A stretch of DNA of 20,657 nucleotides from Candidatus Undinarchaeales archaeon (GTDB lineage: Archaea; SpSt-1190; JASMDC01). The stretch is from the NCBI GenBank assembly GCA_030753015.1, contig JASMDC010000050.1, forward strand, positions 1 through 20,657. The letters run 5' to 3'. The notes beneath the pieces are model-generated. The model was not told where the DNA came from. It worked only from the letters and a program-made list of their open reading frames with translations, and searched no databases. The position numbers were made by a program, and so were the translations under genes. Of the stretch, positions 1 to 7,555 are shown in pieces; position 1 is the stretch's first letter, and each line of letters begins with the position of its first letter.

Positions 1-72
1 TTCCTGTGCTCCTTCTACCTTTCGGCTCCATCACCTCCCTTTCGGAAGGGGACTTCCCGCCGAAGTAAAAAA

Positions 73-80
73 AGTTATAT
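73..80 (+). promoter_or_regulatory. TATA-type promoter box before the first small gene
   Basis: An A-rich stretch followed by AGTTATAT stands out from the G+C-rich surroundings. It lies about 27-34 bases before the GTG at 107, the usual spacing of an archaeal TATA box from its transcription start. The transcript would then begin almost at the start codon (leaderless). The reading frame is open through this AT-rich stretch, so it could instead be coding. Confidence 0.45.
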
Positions 81-106
81 CAGGATGTGACCCCCCGGCG
101 GGAGTA

Positions 107-475
107 GTGTGGCGGGATCGGGGCGCCTCCGGGGAACATGTGGGTGACGTGCTCGGTCTGTCCGAGCCCGCGAAAGGCGAGGACCTCAGGGCGTGCCTGG
201 AGCGCGTGATACGCACGGGTGATGCGGCCGAGAGCTTCGAGCGCGTCATGCGCCTCTACAACGAGCTTCGTGGCGTGTTCATCGTGTCAGGGGCTCGGCT
301 GAATCCCGACGGATCCCAGGATGCCGACTCGTCCCGTGTCTATTCCGGCTTCACCGACCGACACCGTCTCGCATCGTACCTCAAGGAGGGCGATCCGATA
401 GTGGAAATGGCAAGGCTCTACCGCCAGAGCGCTCTCGTCAGCGTTGCCGTTGACCTGTGGCTCGAGGAGCGCTGA
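107..475 (+). CDS. Small hypothetical protein, mostly helical, unknown function
   Basis: This 122-residue reading frame begins with GTG and is not recognised. The product is soluble, charged and probably mostly helical, with no signal peptide, membrane segment or cysteine motif. Amphipathic runs include DLRACLERVIRTG and SFERVMRLYNELRG; the C-terminal half ends in VDLWLEER. Codon use favours G or C in third positions, like the neighbours, which supports real coding. The start is uncertain: the frame stays open leftwards to base 2 with no ATG, GTG or TTG before 107, so the gene could be the 3' part of a longer one entering the window. I prefer 107 because the bases just upstream are A-rich, use atypical codons and contain a TATA-like box. 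It ends 119 bases before the end of the convergent deacetylase-family gene. Confidence 0.6.
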   Translation: MWRDRGASGEHVGDVLGLSEPAKGEDLRACLERVIRTGDAAESFERVMRLYNELRGVFIVSGARLNPDGSQDADSSRVYSGFTDRHRLASYLKEGDPIVEMARLYRQSALVSVAVDLWLEER

Positions 476-505
476 GCACGCCGGGGCGACCATGCTCTGT
501 ATGTC

Positions 506-522
506 AAGGTAAACGATACCTT
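506..522. terminator. Perfect short hairpin between convergent genes
   Basis: AAGGTA and TACCTT form a perfect six-base-pair stem around a five-base loop. It lies in the 119-base gap between two genes that end facing each other, so it could help end transcripts from either side. No T-run follows on the plus strand, only a pyrimidine-rich stretch, so a terminator role is weakly supported. Confidence 0.25.
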
Positions 523-594
523 CCTGTTCCTCCTCATGACTCATCGCTTACGATGACACGTCGATCCTTCGCTCGACGCTATAGGGGCGAACAC

Positions 595-1647
595 CTAGAA
601 ACAGTCCCAGTGCTCGGCCAGATGGCCACGAAGCCGGTCAAGCACGCGTGCGAACATCGGGTCCTCGCCCTCTTGGTCCCCGGGCAGCTCAACGCGCTCC
701 TCCGGGTAGTCTACGGGGATGTCCACACCGGTGACGCCGCGGATGAGGGCGGCCCAGCTCTGGGGGACATGGTCGCCGTACCCGCTGATCGTGAGGTCCA
801 CCAGCCGGCCGCAGCTCGTATCGGACAGCTCGCGCACCATCGCCCCAACCGCCTCGAGCCCGGCCATGTCCAGCGCCAGCTCGGTGAGCTCGTCGCCCAC
901 GTAGGGATCACTGCCGCCGTTGCGGATGATGACGTCGGGACTGAACGAGCGGGTGAGCGGGGTGACGACCTCGTCGAAGGCACGACGGAACCGGGGCAGG
1001 CCGGAATACGGAGGGAGTGGGATGTTCACCGTATAGCCGAGACCGGTGCCCGCACCCAGCTCGGAGAGGAATCCGCGGCCTGGGTAGAGGGTGCGTGGAT
1101 CCTGGTGGAGAGAGACGAACAATACCTTGCGGTCATCGTAGAATATGTCCTGGGTACCATTGCCGTGGTGGGCGTCGGTGTCGATGATCATCACCCGTTC
1201 TACATCGGGCCCGTCCAGTAGTGTCCGGGCGGCCACTGCAACGTCGTTGAAGAGGCAGAACCCACCGCCATCGTCGCGGGCGGCATGGTGGAATCCACCG
1301 AACGCGCATGCCACCGGCGCCCCGTCCATGACGCTCCGGGTCGCTGTCAGGGCTCCGCCCACAATGAGCCGGGCCGCGTCCACCATCCCGGGGAGCACAG
1401 GGGTGTCGAGGGTGAGCATCCCGCCAACCCGCTCCAGGGCCGCGATCCGATCCAAATAGGAAGGAGCATGGACCCGCTCCAAGACCTCCCGGGAGGCCGG
1501 TTCGGGTTCCACCAGCTCGAAAGAGGATGCAGCATCGCTGGCCTCCAGTAGCTCGATGAACGCACGGAACCGCGCGCCGTTGAAGGGATGCCCCTCCCCC
1601 AGGTCGTAGTCCCCATACTTGGAGGAGTACACCAGCGGGACTGCCAT
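595..1647 (-). CDS. Histone deacetylase / acetylpolyamine amidohydrolase family protein
   Basis: This 350-residue protein has the whole catalytic signature of the zinc-dependent deacetylase fold, which removes acetyl groups from lysines, polyamines or similar amides. The His pair is in GGFHHAARDDGGGFC (H120, H121). The metal-site motif IDTDAHHGNGTQ supplies D158 and H160, and the third metal ligand is D247 in NGGSDPYVGD. A tyrosine in ISGYGDH (Y290) is placed like the transition-state Tyr of the family. Length fits single-domain prokaryotic members. The ATG at 1647 is chosen because GATAAAAGC lies about 25 bases upstream, giving a likely leaderless transcript. The upstream neighbour on the same strand is tnpB, ending only 60 bases away. 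The natural substrate (chromatin protein, other acetyl-lysine or acetylpolyamine) cannot be told from sequence. Confidence 0.93.
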   Translation of the reverse strand: MAVPLVYSSKYGDYDLGEGHPFNGARFRAFIELLEASDAASSFELVEPEPASREVLERVHAPSYLDRIAALERVGGMLTLDTPVLPGMVDAARLIVGGALTATRSVMDGAPVACAFGGFHHAARDDGGGFCLFNDVAVAARTLLDGPDVERVMIIDTDAHHGNGTQDIFYDDRKVLFVSLHQDPRTLYPGRGFLSELGAGTGLGYTVNIPLPPYSGLPRFRRAFDEVVTPLTRSFSPDVIIRNGGSDPYVGDELTELALDMAGLEAVGAMVRELSDTSCGRLVDLTISGYGDHVPQSWAALIRGVTGVDIPVDYPEERVELPGDQEGEDPMFARVLDRLRGHLAEHWDCF

Positions 1648-1665
1648 GGCCCGTCAGAACGCCAA

Positions 1666-1674
1666 GCTTTTATC
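1666..1674 (-). promoter_or_regulatory. TATA-type box for the deacetylase-family gene
   Basis: Read on the minus strand the sequence is GATAAAAGC, centred about 24 bases before the ATG. This is the spacing for a leaderless archaeal transcript. It also lies just past the end of tnpB, so the deacetylase gene need not depend on tnpB transcription. Confidence 0.5.
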
Positions 1675-1707
1675 AATGTACCATCCCGTTGTACGAACCT
1701 TACCCAT

Positions 1708-2904
1708 CTAGAACAATTCGAGACGGTGTTCGATTCCCGCTTCATCAGGGGTAGTTTCACCGCCGCAGTAACGCGACGGCCAGCGCTTTCCCTTCTCACG
1801 GGCGTTTAAGCTCTCCGTGCAACTCACGGCGAGCTTTTCGAGATTGTGACTCGCGTTCAGGTCGCGGTCGATGCGAAGGCCACACTTCCCGCACATGAAC
1901 GTACGTTCAGAGAGCCTCAGCCTCCTCTTCACATGACCGCACCTTGAACACCTCTTGCTTGACGGGAAGAACCTGTCGGCGACCACGAGCCGCGACCCGC
2001 ACCACTCGGTCTTGTAATCGAGTTGCTGTCGGAACTCATTGAACCCGACATCTGACACGGCTTTGCTAAGATGCTTGTTATTCATCATCCCGGAAACGTT
2101 CAGGTCCTCGACCACCACGACCGACTTGGTTCTCGCCAGCCATGAGGTGGCCTTGTGGATTGCATCCCTGCGAATGTTGCCGATTCGGGCGTGGACCCGC
2201 TGTATTCGATGCACGGTCTTCTTACGGTTCTTGCTCCCTTTCCTCTTCCGAGCGAGCGATCTTTGCATCCTCCTGAGCTTCCGCTCGTAGCGTGAGAATG
2301 ACCTGGGATTCTTGAACACCGTCCCGTCGGACACGGTGGCCAACCGTTCGATGCCGAGGTCGACTCCCGCAGACGGTCCGCCATTTATGGGGACATCGAT
2401 CTCCTCCTCGACCAAGACGGACACGTACCACCGCCCGGCACGCTCCGACACGGTGGCCGAGAGTATATGGACGTCGGTCGGGAGGTACCCGCGCTCCTTG
2501 AGCCTAAGCCTCCCGAGCCTAGGCAGCTGGATGGCGTTCTCGAAGACCTTGATGGTTCCCGTCAGCCTGAACGAGCTAGCACCTCGCTTCCTCGACCTGG
2601 ACCTCGGGTACCTTGCCCTGCCGGTGAAGAAGTTCTTGAACGCGGTGTCGAGGTCACGCAAGGCCTCCTGCGCTGCGCACTTGGACACCTCGTACATCCA
2701 CGGATAGACCTTCACCTTGAGCCGGTTGAGCTCGCGGTGAAGCTCGATGCTGTTGGTCGACCGCTTTTCTTTCTCATACAGCTCGATCCTCCGTGCAAGA
2801 CCCCAGTTGTAGGTGAACCTCGCCGTACCAGCATGCTTCAGGCAGGTGGTGCGCTGCGTGTTATTGAGCTTCAGCTCGGTCTTGTAGCCACGATGGACGA
2901 TCAT
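1708..2904 (-). CDS. tnpB: TnpB, IS605/IS1341-type RNA-guided nuclease, apparently intact
   Basis: This 398-residue protein is a full-length TnpB, the transposon-encoded ancestor of Cas12 that cuts DNA guided by an RNA from the element's own end. The N-terminus GYKTELKLNNTQ and the YPWM...KCAAQEALRDLDTAFKNFF region are family hallmarks. The RuvC acidic residues are present: D182 in GVDLGIERLA, E266 in VVVEDLNVSG, and the DRDLNASHN motif around D346-D348. A zinc ribbon is formed by C319, C322, C338 and C341. No frameshift or stop interrupts it, so it may be active. No TnpA transposase is in the window, so it is a solo IS1341-like copy that would need help to move. The guide RNA normally overlaps the 3' end of tnpB; here that would be roughly 1650-1800, but the exact element ends are not visible. 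Confidence 0.95.
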   Translation of the reverse strand: MIVHRGYKTELKLNNTQRTTCLKHAGTARFTYNWGLARRIELYEKEKRSTNSIELHRELNRLKVKVYPWMYEVSKCAAQEALRDLDTAFKNFFTGRARYPRSRSRKRGASSFRLTGTIKVFENAIQLPRLGRLRLKERGYLPTDVHILSATVSERAGRWYVSVLVEEEIDVPINGGPSAGVDLGIERLATVSDGTVFKNPRSFSRYERKLRRMQRSLARKRKGSKNRKKTVHRIQRVHARIGNIRRDAIHKATSWLARTKSVVVVEDLNVSGMMNNKHLSKAVSDVGFNEFRQQLDYKTEWCGSRLVVADRFFPSSKRCSRCGHVKRRLRLSERTFMCGKCGLRIDRDLNASHNLEKLAVSCTESLNAREKGKRWPSRYCGGETTPDEAGIEHRLELF

Positions 2905-2989
2905 TCCTGTTCCGCCTCACGGCCTTTCCTGTTCGGTCCCGTGCAAGCAAGGCTCGGCCGATTCACGTCACGCCTCGTAATACTATTTT

Positions 2990-3028
2990 GGCATCCATCC
3001 AGTATAGGATTATGGGGAGGGCGATGCC
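2990..3028. repeat. Imperfect inverted repeat upstream of tnpB
   Basis: GGCATC (2990-2995) pairs with GATGCC (3023-3028), with a weaker inner TCC/GGA pairing. It lies about 90 bases upstream of the tnpB start. Subterminal hairpins are typical of IS200/IS605-family ends, so this could mark the element's left end; it could also be an ordinary intergenic hairpin. Confidence 0.3.
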
Positions 3029-3173
3029 GGTAATATGAAGAGGGAAACTCATGCACAGAGAGCGTTCCTGTAGAGCGCTGCTCTGTTAGGCGGGGAGGTG
3101 CATCCCGCCATTGAACAGTCGATAGGCCGTTGTCAAGTCCAATCCGTTCTTCCTCGCCCATCAGAGAGTTGGT

Positions 3174-3187
3174 AATAAATTATTATA
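3174..3187 (+). promoter_or_regulatory. AT-rich TATA-type box for the metallophosphoesterase gene
   Basis: AATAAATTATTATA is the most AT-rich run in this gap. Transcription would start near 3205, a few bases before the GAGGAA ribosome-binding stretch at 3205-3210 and the ATG at 3216. Confidence 0.55.
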
Positions 3188-3215
3188 GTCTAAATCCTCC
3201 CCTTGAGGAACTGTT

Positions 3216-4166
3216 ATGGTGTCGCTACGGATCGGTGTCATCACGGACTCACATGCGACCGGCCACGAGCGAGAGGCAGCTTTAGCCCTGGACGACCGCG
3301 ACTGCGACGTCCTCGCGTACCTGGGCGACCTCCCGGGGCACATGGGCGGGTCCGAGGCTGTCCAGCACCGGCAGATCCTGGATGGTCTGGAGAACCTCAG
3401 CGCGTTCCCGGGTACGGTGTTCGTCATCCCCGGCAACTACGAGGAGTACGCGCCCTACAAGGCCGCGTTCGCCGAGGCCCTGAGAGAGCATTCGAACCTC
3501 TGCGATGCCAGCACCTTCGACCGGACGTTCACAGCGAAGGGCATCGAACTGGCGTTCCTTCCAGGCTCGAAGTACTACGCGAGCGGATTCAGGGTGCGTG
3601 CGGGGACCGGGACGGGGCTCTATCAGGGCGGCGACCGACGCTTCTGGGTCTCCGATCCCGCCGATCTCAAGAACCTGGTCAAGAACCCACGGCGTGCCGT
3701 CGTCATGGTCCACAACCCGCCGCAGCTCCCCGGGGTCCATGCCATCGACGTGGCGCTGCGGGCTGTGTGCACCGAGGACGTCGAGGTGGAGGGCCACATC
3801 TTCCACGCAGGCACCAAGGTGGTGGGCCCGCTGGCAGAGACCCTTGTCCGCCGGTGGCTCGCAAAACCGCTCCTTGAGCACACGGGGAACCCCGAGCTCG
3901 CCCACGTGCTGTTCGACCTCGGTATCAAGCAGGTCGTGGCCGGAGATATCCACGAGGCGGCCGGGTGCGTCGACTGGTCGGGCTCTGACCTCTCCACGGG
4001 CCGATGGCTCCGCGAGTTCCACTTCAATCCCGGACCGGTGTCAGCGGGCGACTACGGGCTGGTGACCGTGCGTGGCGACGGGTTCGGAAAGGTCGAGCGG
4101 TTCAACCTCTCCGGAAGTGCGCCCCGGGACTATCTGGACCCTTACATCCACTGGACCGACAGGTGA
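3216..4166 (+). CDS. Calcineurin-like metallophosphoesterase, unknown substrate
   Basis: This 316-residue protein carries the metal-binding motifs of the calcineurin-like phosphoesterase superfamily in order: D11 and H13 in ITDSHATG, D38 in YLGDL, N74 in PGNYEE (a variant of GNHE), H166 in VMVHNPP, and D244-H246 in GDIHEAA (the GHxH motif, here with Asp for the first His). These residues normally hold two metal ions for phosphoester hydrolysis. There is no signal peptide or membrane segment, so it is predicted to be cytoplasmic. A long insertion between motifs (about residues 85-160 and 175-235) is not recognised and may set specificity. The ATG is preceded by GAGGAA about six bases away and by an AT-rich promoter. 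It stands alone between divergent tnpB and the DsbA-like gene. Substrate (nucleotide, phosphoprotein, nucleic acid) is not deducible. Confidence 0.88.
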   Translation: MVSLRIGVITDSHATGHEREAALALDDRDCDVLAYLGDLPGHMGGSEAVQHRQILDGLENLSAFPGTVFVIPGNYEEYAPYKAAFAEALREHSNLCDASTFDRTFTAKGIELAFLPGSKYYASGFRVRAGTGTGLYQGGDRRFWVSDPADLKNLVKNPRRAVVMVHNPPQLPGVHAIDVALRAVCTEDVEVEGHIFHAGTKVVGPLAETLVRRWLAKPLLEHTGNPELAHVLFDLGIKQVVAGDIHEAAGCVDWSGSDLSTGRWLREFHFNPGPVSAGDYGLVTVRGDGFGKVERFNLSGSAPRDYLDPYIHWTDR

Positions 4167-4364
4167 TGGTCCGGGGGCAGGGGGGTCGTCCACACGACGT
4201 CTTATCAACGAGTAGCTGGAGCCGTACGATGACGTGGAGGTCTTATCTACATATCCCTGCTCATGTGGACGGGATCCTGAAGTCTAATCTAAAGGTCCCG
4301 TCGAACGTCCCCGATCCCCCCTTGAGGTCAACAGCGACCCACGCTCGCGCCAGGTCGAAACACC

Positions 4365-4370
4365 TTTAAA
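4365..4370 (+). promoter_or_regulatory. TATA box for the triple-thioredoxin gene
   Basis: TTTAAA within CACCTTTAAACC lies about 35 bases before the ATG at 4403, predicting a transcription start near 4392 and a leader of roughly ten bases. The rest of the 4167-4402 gap holds no gene I can support. Confidence 0.5.
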
Positions 4371-4402
4371 CCTTCGTCATCGACCCGGCCACGGGAACGC
4401 TC

Positions 4403-6688
4403 ATGCCTACAAAGAAGCTCACCAAGAAAGAGATCGCTGAGATCGAGGAGGAGCTCGTCGCCGTCGAGGAGAGGCTCGACGACATGAACGAGGTGATCAC
4501 TCAACGGGAGTCGGCCACCGATCCGTGGATGATCACATCCCTATTGCTCGCTTTCATCCTTGTCATCGGTGTAATGGGATTCAGGGGCGAAGGATTCGCC
4601 TTCCAGCCCGGCACCAGCGGTGGAGGCATCACCCTCCAGCAGGTGCAGAACCTCGCCATCGACATGCGAGCTCGTGGTCTCTCCGAGACCGAGGTGGCCG
4701 AGGGACTGGGCATCCTCGGCATCGACGTCTCGACCATCGCTTCCATCGTGGAGGCACCAAAGGCGACACCTCCGACCGCTACCGTCACTCCGACCGCTAG
4801 ACCGGAACCTACGAAGGTCGCCCCCACGCCCGCCCCCGAGGTGGATGAAGGGACGGCCGTGGTGACCATCATCGAGTTCTCCGATTTCGAGTGCCCCTTC
4901 TGCGGAAGGGCCCATCCCACGATCGAGCAGATCAAGAAGGAGTACGGGAGCAAGCTCAAGCATATCTTCAAGCACTTCCCGCTCAGCTTCCATCCATTCG
5001 CACAGAAGGCCGCCGAAGCGGCCGAGTGCGCCCGTGACCAGGGCAAGTTCTGGGAGATGTACAACACCCTCTTCGACAATTCCAAGGCGCTCGGGGAGAG
5101 CGATATCAAGGGGTACGCCGCCGAGCTGGGATTCGACATGGACGAGTTCAACGAGTGCTACGACAGCGGTATCAAGGATAAGATCGTGTTGGAGGACTTC
5201 ACGGAGGGCCAGTCCCGCGGCGTCTCCGGCACCCCCGCCTTCTTCATCCAGGGCACGACCGAGGACGGCAGCATCATAGAGGAGTCCATCCAGGGCGCGC
5301 AGCCCATCGAGGTCTTCAGGGACACCATCGACATGATGATCGGAGGTCAACGGCCCACGGACGAGGACCCTGCCATGGAGATCGTGGTCGTGAACGACAA
5401 GGAATGCGACTCGTGCGACCCGACCCAGATCCTGACCATCCTCAAGACGCAGCTCTTCCCCAAGGCGACCAGCCGGATCATCGACATCTCGTCCGACGAG
5501 GGCGCCGCCTTGGTGAAAGACCTCAAGCTCAAGGTGGTCCCGTCCTACCTCTTCCCCAAGGACGTGCTCACTGCCAGCCATAACTACATCAAGCTCCAGG
5601 ACATGCTCGAGGACAAGGGCGAGTGGCTCACCATCGTGCCCGGTGCCACCGGTGCCGGCCGGTACCTCGAACCGCCGTCGGTGGACGATGATCCGAGCAA
5701 GGGTCCTGCGGACGCGCCCGTCACCATCATCGAGTTCACGGACTTCCAGTGCCCGTTCTGCAAGCGTGGTACCGACATCGTCTATCAGATCATCGACACG
5801 TACGGTGACCAGGTACGGGTAGTGATTCGCGACTTCCCGCTCGCTGCTCTCCATCCCGATGCGCCCCTGGCCCACGAGGCGGCCGAGTGCGCCGACGAGC
5901 AGGGCAAGTTCTGGGAGATCCATGACAAGATATTCGCCAACCAGGCCGACGTCTCCATCGCCACGTTGAAGGGCTATGCCAATGACCTGGGCCTCGACAT
6001 GGACCGGTTCAACGCCTGCCTCGACGGCGGCGCCATGAAGGCCGAGATCGACGCTGACATGGCCGCCGGGAGGGAGTACGGCGTGTCCGGGACGCCCGCG
6101 TTCTTCATCAACGGCCTGATGCTGGCCGGCGCGCAACCGTTCGAGAACTTCGCCTCGATCATTGACGCCCAGCTAGAGAAGGCCGGTGCGGCCCCGGCAG
6201 CGCCCGCGGAGCCCACTGCGACACCCGCTCCAGCCGAGCCGTCAGAGGGAGAGGCCACTCCCGCTCCCGAGGCGACGCCCGAGCCCACCCCGGTGCCAAC
6301 AGGCCGGGCGGCGGACCTGGCAGCAGCGGCCTACGTCGGTAACACCGCGGCCGACAGCGCGCTTGCTGAAGCGTGCAAGAGCTGGATGTACAGCGACTGG
6401 GAGACGCTGCCCGAGACAGAGCACCCCCTGGGCGTGCTCGCCACGCGCATCGTCATGCCTGGTGACACTCGCGTGCTCACCGAGGACGAGTACCTCGCCG
6501 AGAAGGACCTCACCAAGTGCGACTGCATGGTGTTCCTCAAGAACAGGGGCGGTATCTCCGATTCCGAGGTCCGCGCGCCCTTCGCTGCCGAGACCGACTG
6601 CTCCGCATGGGGCCACGCGCGAGGGTGCGAGCTGCTCTGCTACGGTGACGGCGAGGACGAGTGCAAGGCTGCCCACGGGTGCGCCTAG
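4403..6688 (+). CDS. Membrane-anchored triple thioredoxin-fold (DsbA-CxxC-DsbA) fusion protein
   Basis: This 761-residue protein is a multi-domain thiol-disulfide oxidoreductase candidate. Residues 1-38 are charged and coiled-coil-like; 44-60 form a membrane anchor. After a Thr/Pro linker (about 120-147) comes a DsbA-like domain with CPFC at 164-167 and the cis-Pro motif GVSGTPAFF near 273-281. A smaller thioredoxin-like unit (about 325-412) has CDSC at 335-338. A second DsbA-like domain has CPFC at 450-453 and GVSGTPAFF at 560-568. A Pro/Ala/Glu linker (about 597-633) leads to a C-terminal region of about 125 residues with nine Cys, which I do not recognise. The two DsbA units are clearly related (QGKFWE and GxPAFF shared). 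It probably acts outside the membrane on exported cysteines. It is followed seven bases later by trmJ. Confidence 0.9.
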   Translation: MPTKKLTKKEIAEIEEELVAVEERLDDMNEVITQRESATDPWMITSLLLAFILVIGVMGFRGEGFAFQPGTSGGGITLQQVQNLAIDMRARGLSETEVAEGLGILGIDVSTIASIVEAPKATPPTATVTPTARPEPTKVAPTPAPEVDEGTAVVTIIEFSDFECPFCGRAHPTIEQIKKEYGSKLKHIFKHFPLSFHPFAQKAAEAAECARDQGKFWEMYNTLFDNSKALGESDIKGYAAELGFDMDEFNECYDSGIKDKIVLEDFTEGQSRGVSGTPAFFIQGTTEDGSIIEESIQGAQPIEVFRDTIDMMIGGQRPTDEDPAMEIVVVNDKECDSCDPTQILTILKTQLFPKATSRIIDISSDEGAALVKDLKLKVVPSYLFPKDVLTASHNYIKLQDMLEDKGEWLTIVPGATGAGRYLEPPSVDDDPSKGPADAPVTIIEFTDFQCPFCKRGTDIVYQIIDTYGDQVRVVIRDFPLAALHPDAPLAHEAAECADEQGKFWEIHDKIFANQADVSIATLKGYANDLGLDMDRFNACLDGGAMKAEIDADMAAGREYGVSGTPAFFINGLMLAGAQPFENFASIIDAQLEKAGAAPAAPAEPTATPAPAEPSEGEATPAPEATPEPTPVPTGRAADLAAAAYVGNTAADSALAEACKSWMYSDWETLPETEHPLGVLATRIVMPGDTRVLTEDEYLAEKDLTKCDCMVFLKNRGGISDSEVRAPFAAETDCSAWGHARGCELLCYGDGEDECKAAHGCA

Positions 6689-6695
6689 CGCCACC

Positions 6696-7550
6696 ATGAC
6701 ACACCAGCGACCGCCCAAGGTACGCGAGGACATCCTGCCCGAGAGCTCCAGCGCCGCTCCGGCGTACATCGATAATCTCGAGGTCGTGCTCGTTCGGCCC
6801 CGGGAGAGCGGCAATGTGGGTTCCTGCGCTCGCGCCCTGGGGAACTTCGGGGCACGCCACCTCACTGTCGTTGGCATGGACTGGTTCGACCGGAGCAAGG
6901 CCGAGAAGCGCGCGGTGGGTGCCTCCTGGCTCCTGGACCGGGTGAGGTTCGTCGACACGCTGGATGAGGCGATCGCTGACTGTACCTTCGTGTACGGAAC
7001 GGCAGGACGCGCACACCGCCACCGACGGACCATCACCGCCCGCAGCTTCACCGATGATGCGACGGGGCAGTTGGTCTCCAATCGCGTCGCCCTGCTGTTC
7101 GGATGCGAGCGGACGGGCCTCACCGAGACGGAGACCGACGCATGCCATGCCGTGGTCGCCATCCCGACGGACCCTGCCTTCCATTCCCTTAATCTCTCCC
7201 ATGCCGTCGTCGTGATGCTCTACGAGCTCTGGTGCGGATCGGTCACGACGGACCGTGACAAGGTCCCGAAATATGTTCCAGCCGCCGACCAGAATCGGTT
7301 GATGGACCTGGGCCGGCGCACCCTCTACCGCATCGGATTCCTCCGCCCGGAGAACGAGCCCCGCATCCTTCGCACGCTGATGAACCTCTCGGGGAGGACC
7401 GGGCTCACCCGGCGCGAGTTCCAGACGCTTGAGGGCGTGCTCCACCGGATGTACCGGATCGCCGACGAACAGGGGACCATCGGGCGGGATCCGGACACGT
7501 CTGCAGCACAAGGCAAGGTAGAAAAGGACCGGCGCGAAAAACAGGATTGA
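6696..7550 (+). CDS. trmJ: SPOUT-family tRNA/rRNA 2'-O-methyltransferase, TrmJ-like
   Basis: This 284-residue protein has the three SPOUT motifs of the TrmH/TrmJ class, which methylates ribose 2'-hydroxyls in RNA using S-adenosylmethionine. Motif 1 is VRPRESGNVGSCARALGNFG (34-52), motif 2 LLFGCERTGLTETE (133-146), and motif 3 PTDPAFHSLNLSHAVVVMLYEL (157-178), the trefoil-knot cofactor site. TrmJ proteins typically modify position 32 of tRNA; the C-terminal extension of about 100 residues (GRRTLYRIGFL...) fits TrmJ better than other SPOUT enzymes. The ATG at 6696 is chosen because it follows the upstream stop by seven bases and the motif spacing then matches the family; longer upstream reading in this frame overlaps the preceding gene. 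The stop is in overlap or near-overlap with the OsmC gene, suggesting co-transcription. Confidence 0.9.
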   Translation: MTHQRPPKVREDILPESSSAAPAYIDNLEVVLVRPRESGNVGSCARALGNFGARHLTVVGMDWFDRSKAEKRAVGASWLLDRVRFVDTLDEAIADCTFVYGTAGRAHRHRRTITARSFTDDATGQLVSNRVALLFGCERTGLTETETDACHAVVAIPTDPAFHSLNLSHAVVVMLYELWCGSVTTDRDKVPKYVPAADQNRLMDLGRRTLYRIGFLRPENEPRILRTLMNLSGRTGLTRREFQTLEGVLHRMYRIADEQGTIGRDPDTSAAQGKVEKDRREKQD

Positions 7551-7555
7551 TCGAG

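Larger units (their letters stand above)
2905..3215. other. Intergenic region between divergent tnpB and metallophosphoesterase genes
   Basis: I see no convincing gene in this 311-base stretch. It holds two copies of the nine-mer TTCCTGTTC (2904-2912 and 2926-2934; GAACAGGAA on the tnpB strand) just upstream of tnpB, an imperfect hairpin at 2990-3028, and an AT-rich promoter at 3174-3187. The left end of the tnpB element probably lies here, but no terminal repeat or target duplication can be assigned. A minus-strand frame at 2901-3161 has a composition unlike the neighbouring proteins and is not called. Confidence 0.6.

Noticed and set aside
31-249. A 72-codon minus-strand frame at the left edge
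   Set aside because: It overlaps the first plus-strand gene and has a Ser/Arg/Pro-rich shadow composition.
457-1221. A 254-codon plus-strand frame opposite the deacetylase-family gene
   Set aside because: It is the antisense shadow of a gene with intact catalytic motifs; the product has no recognisable motif and is driven by G+C-rich third positions.
1728-1737. GTTCGATTCC, similar to the T-loop of a tRNA
   Set aside because: The flanking bases do not form a five-base T stem, and no anticodon arm or acceptor stem surrounds it; it lies in the tnpB 3' end.
2901-3161. An 86-codon minus-strand frame upstream of tnpB
   Set aside because: It spans AT-rich promoter sequence and a hairpin, has no ribosome-binding site or motif, and its composition is unlike nearby proteins.
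4541-6136. A 531-codon minus-strand frame opposite the thioredoxin-fold fusion gene
   Set aside because: It is the reverse complement of the DsbA-like coding region; its Val/Gly/Leu/Arg/Asp-rich composition is the usual artefact of high third-position G+C.
6537-7511. A 324-codon minus-strand frame opposite the TrmJ-like gene
   Set aside because: The opposite strand carries all three SPOUT motifs; this frame has none of any kind.
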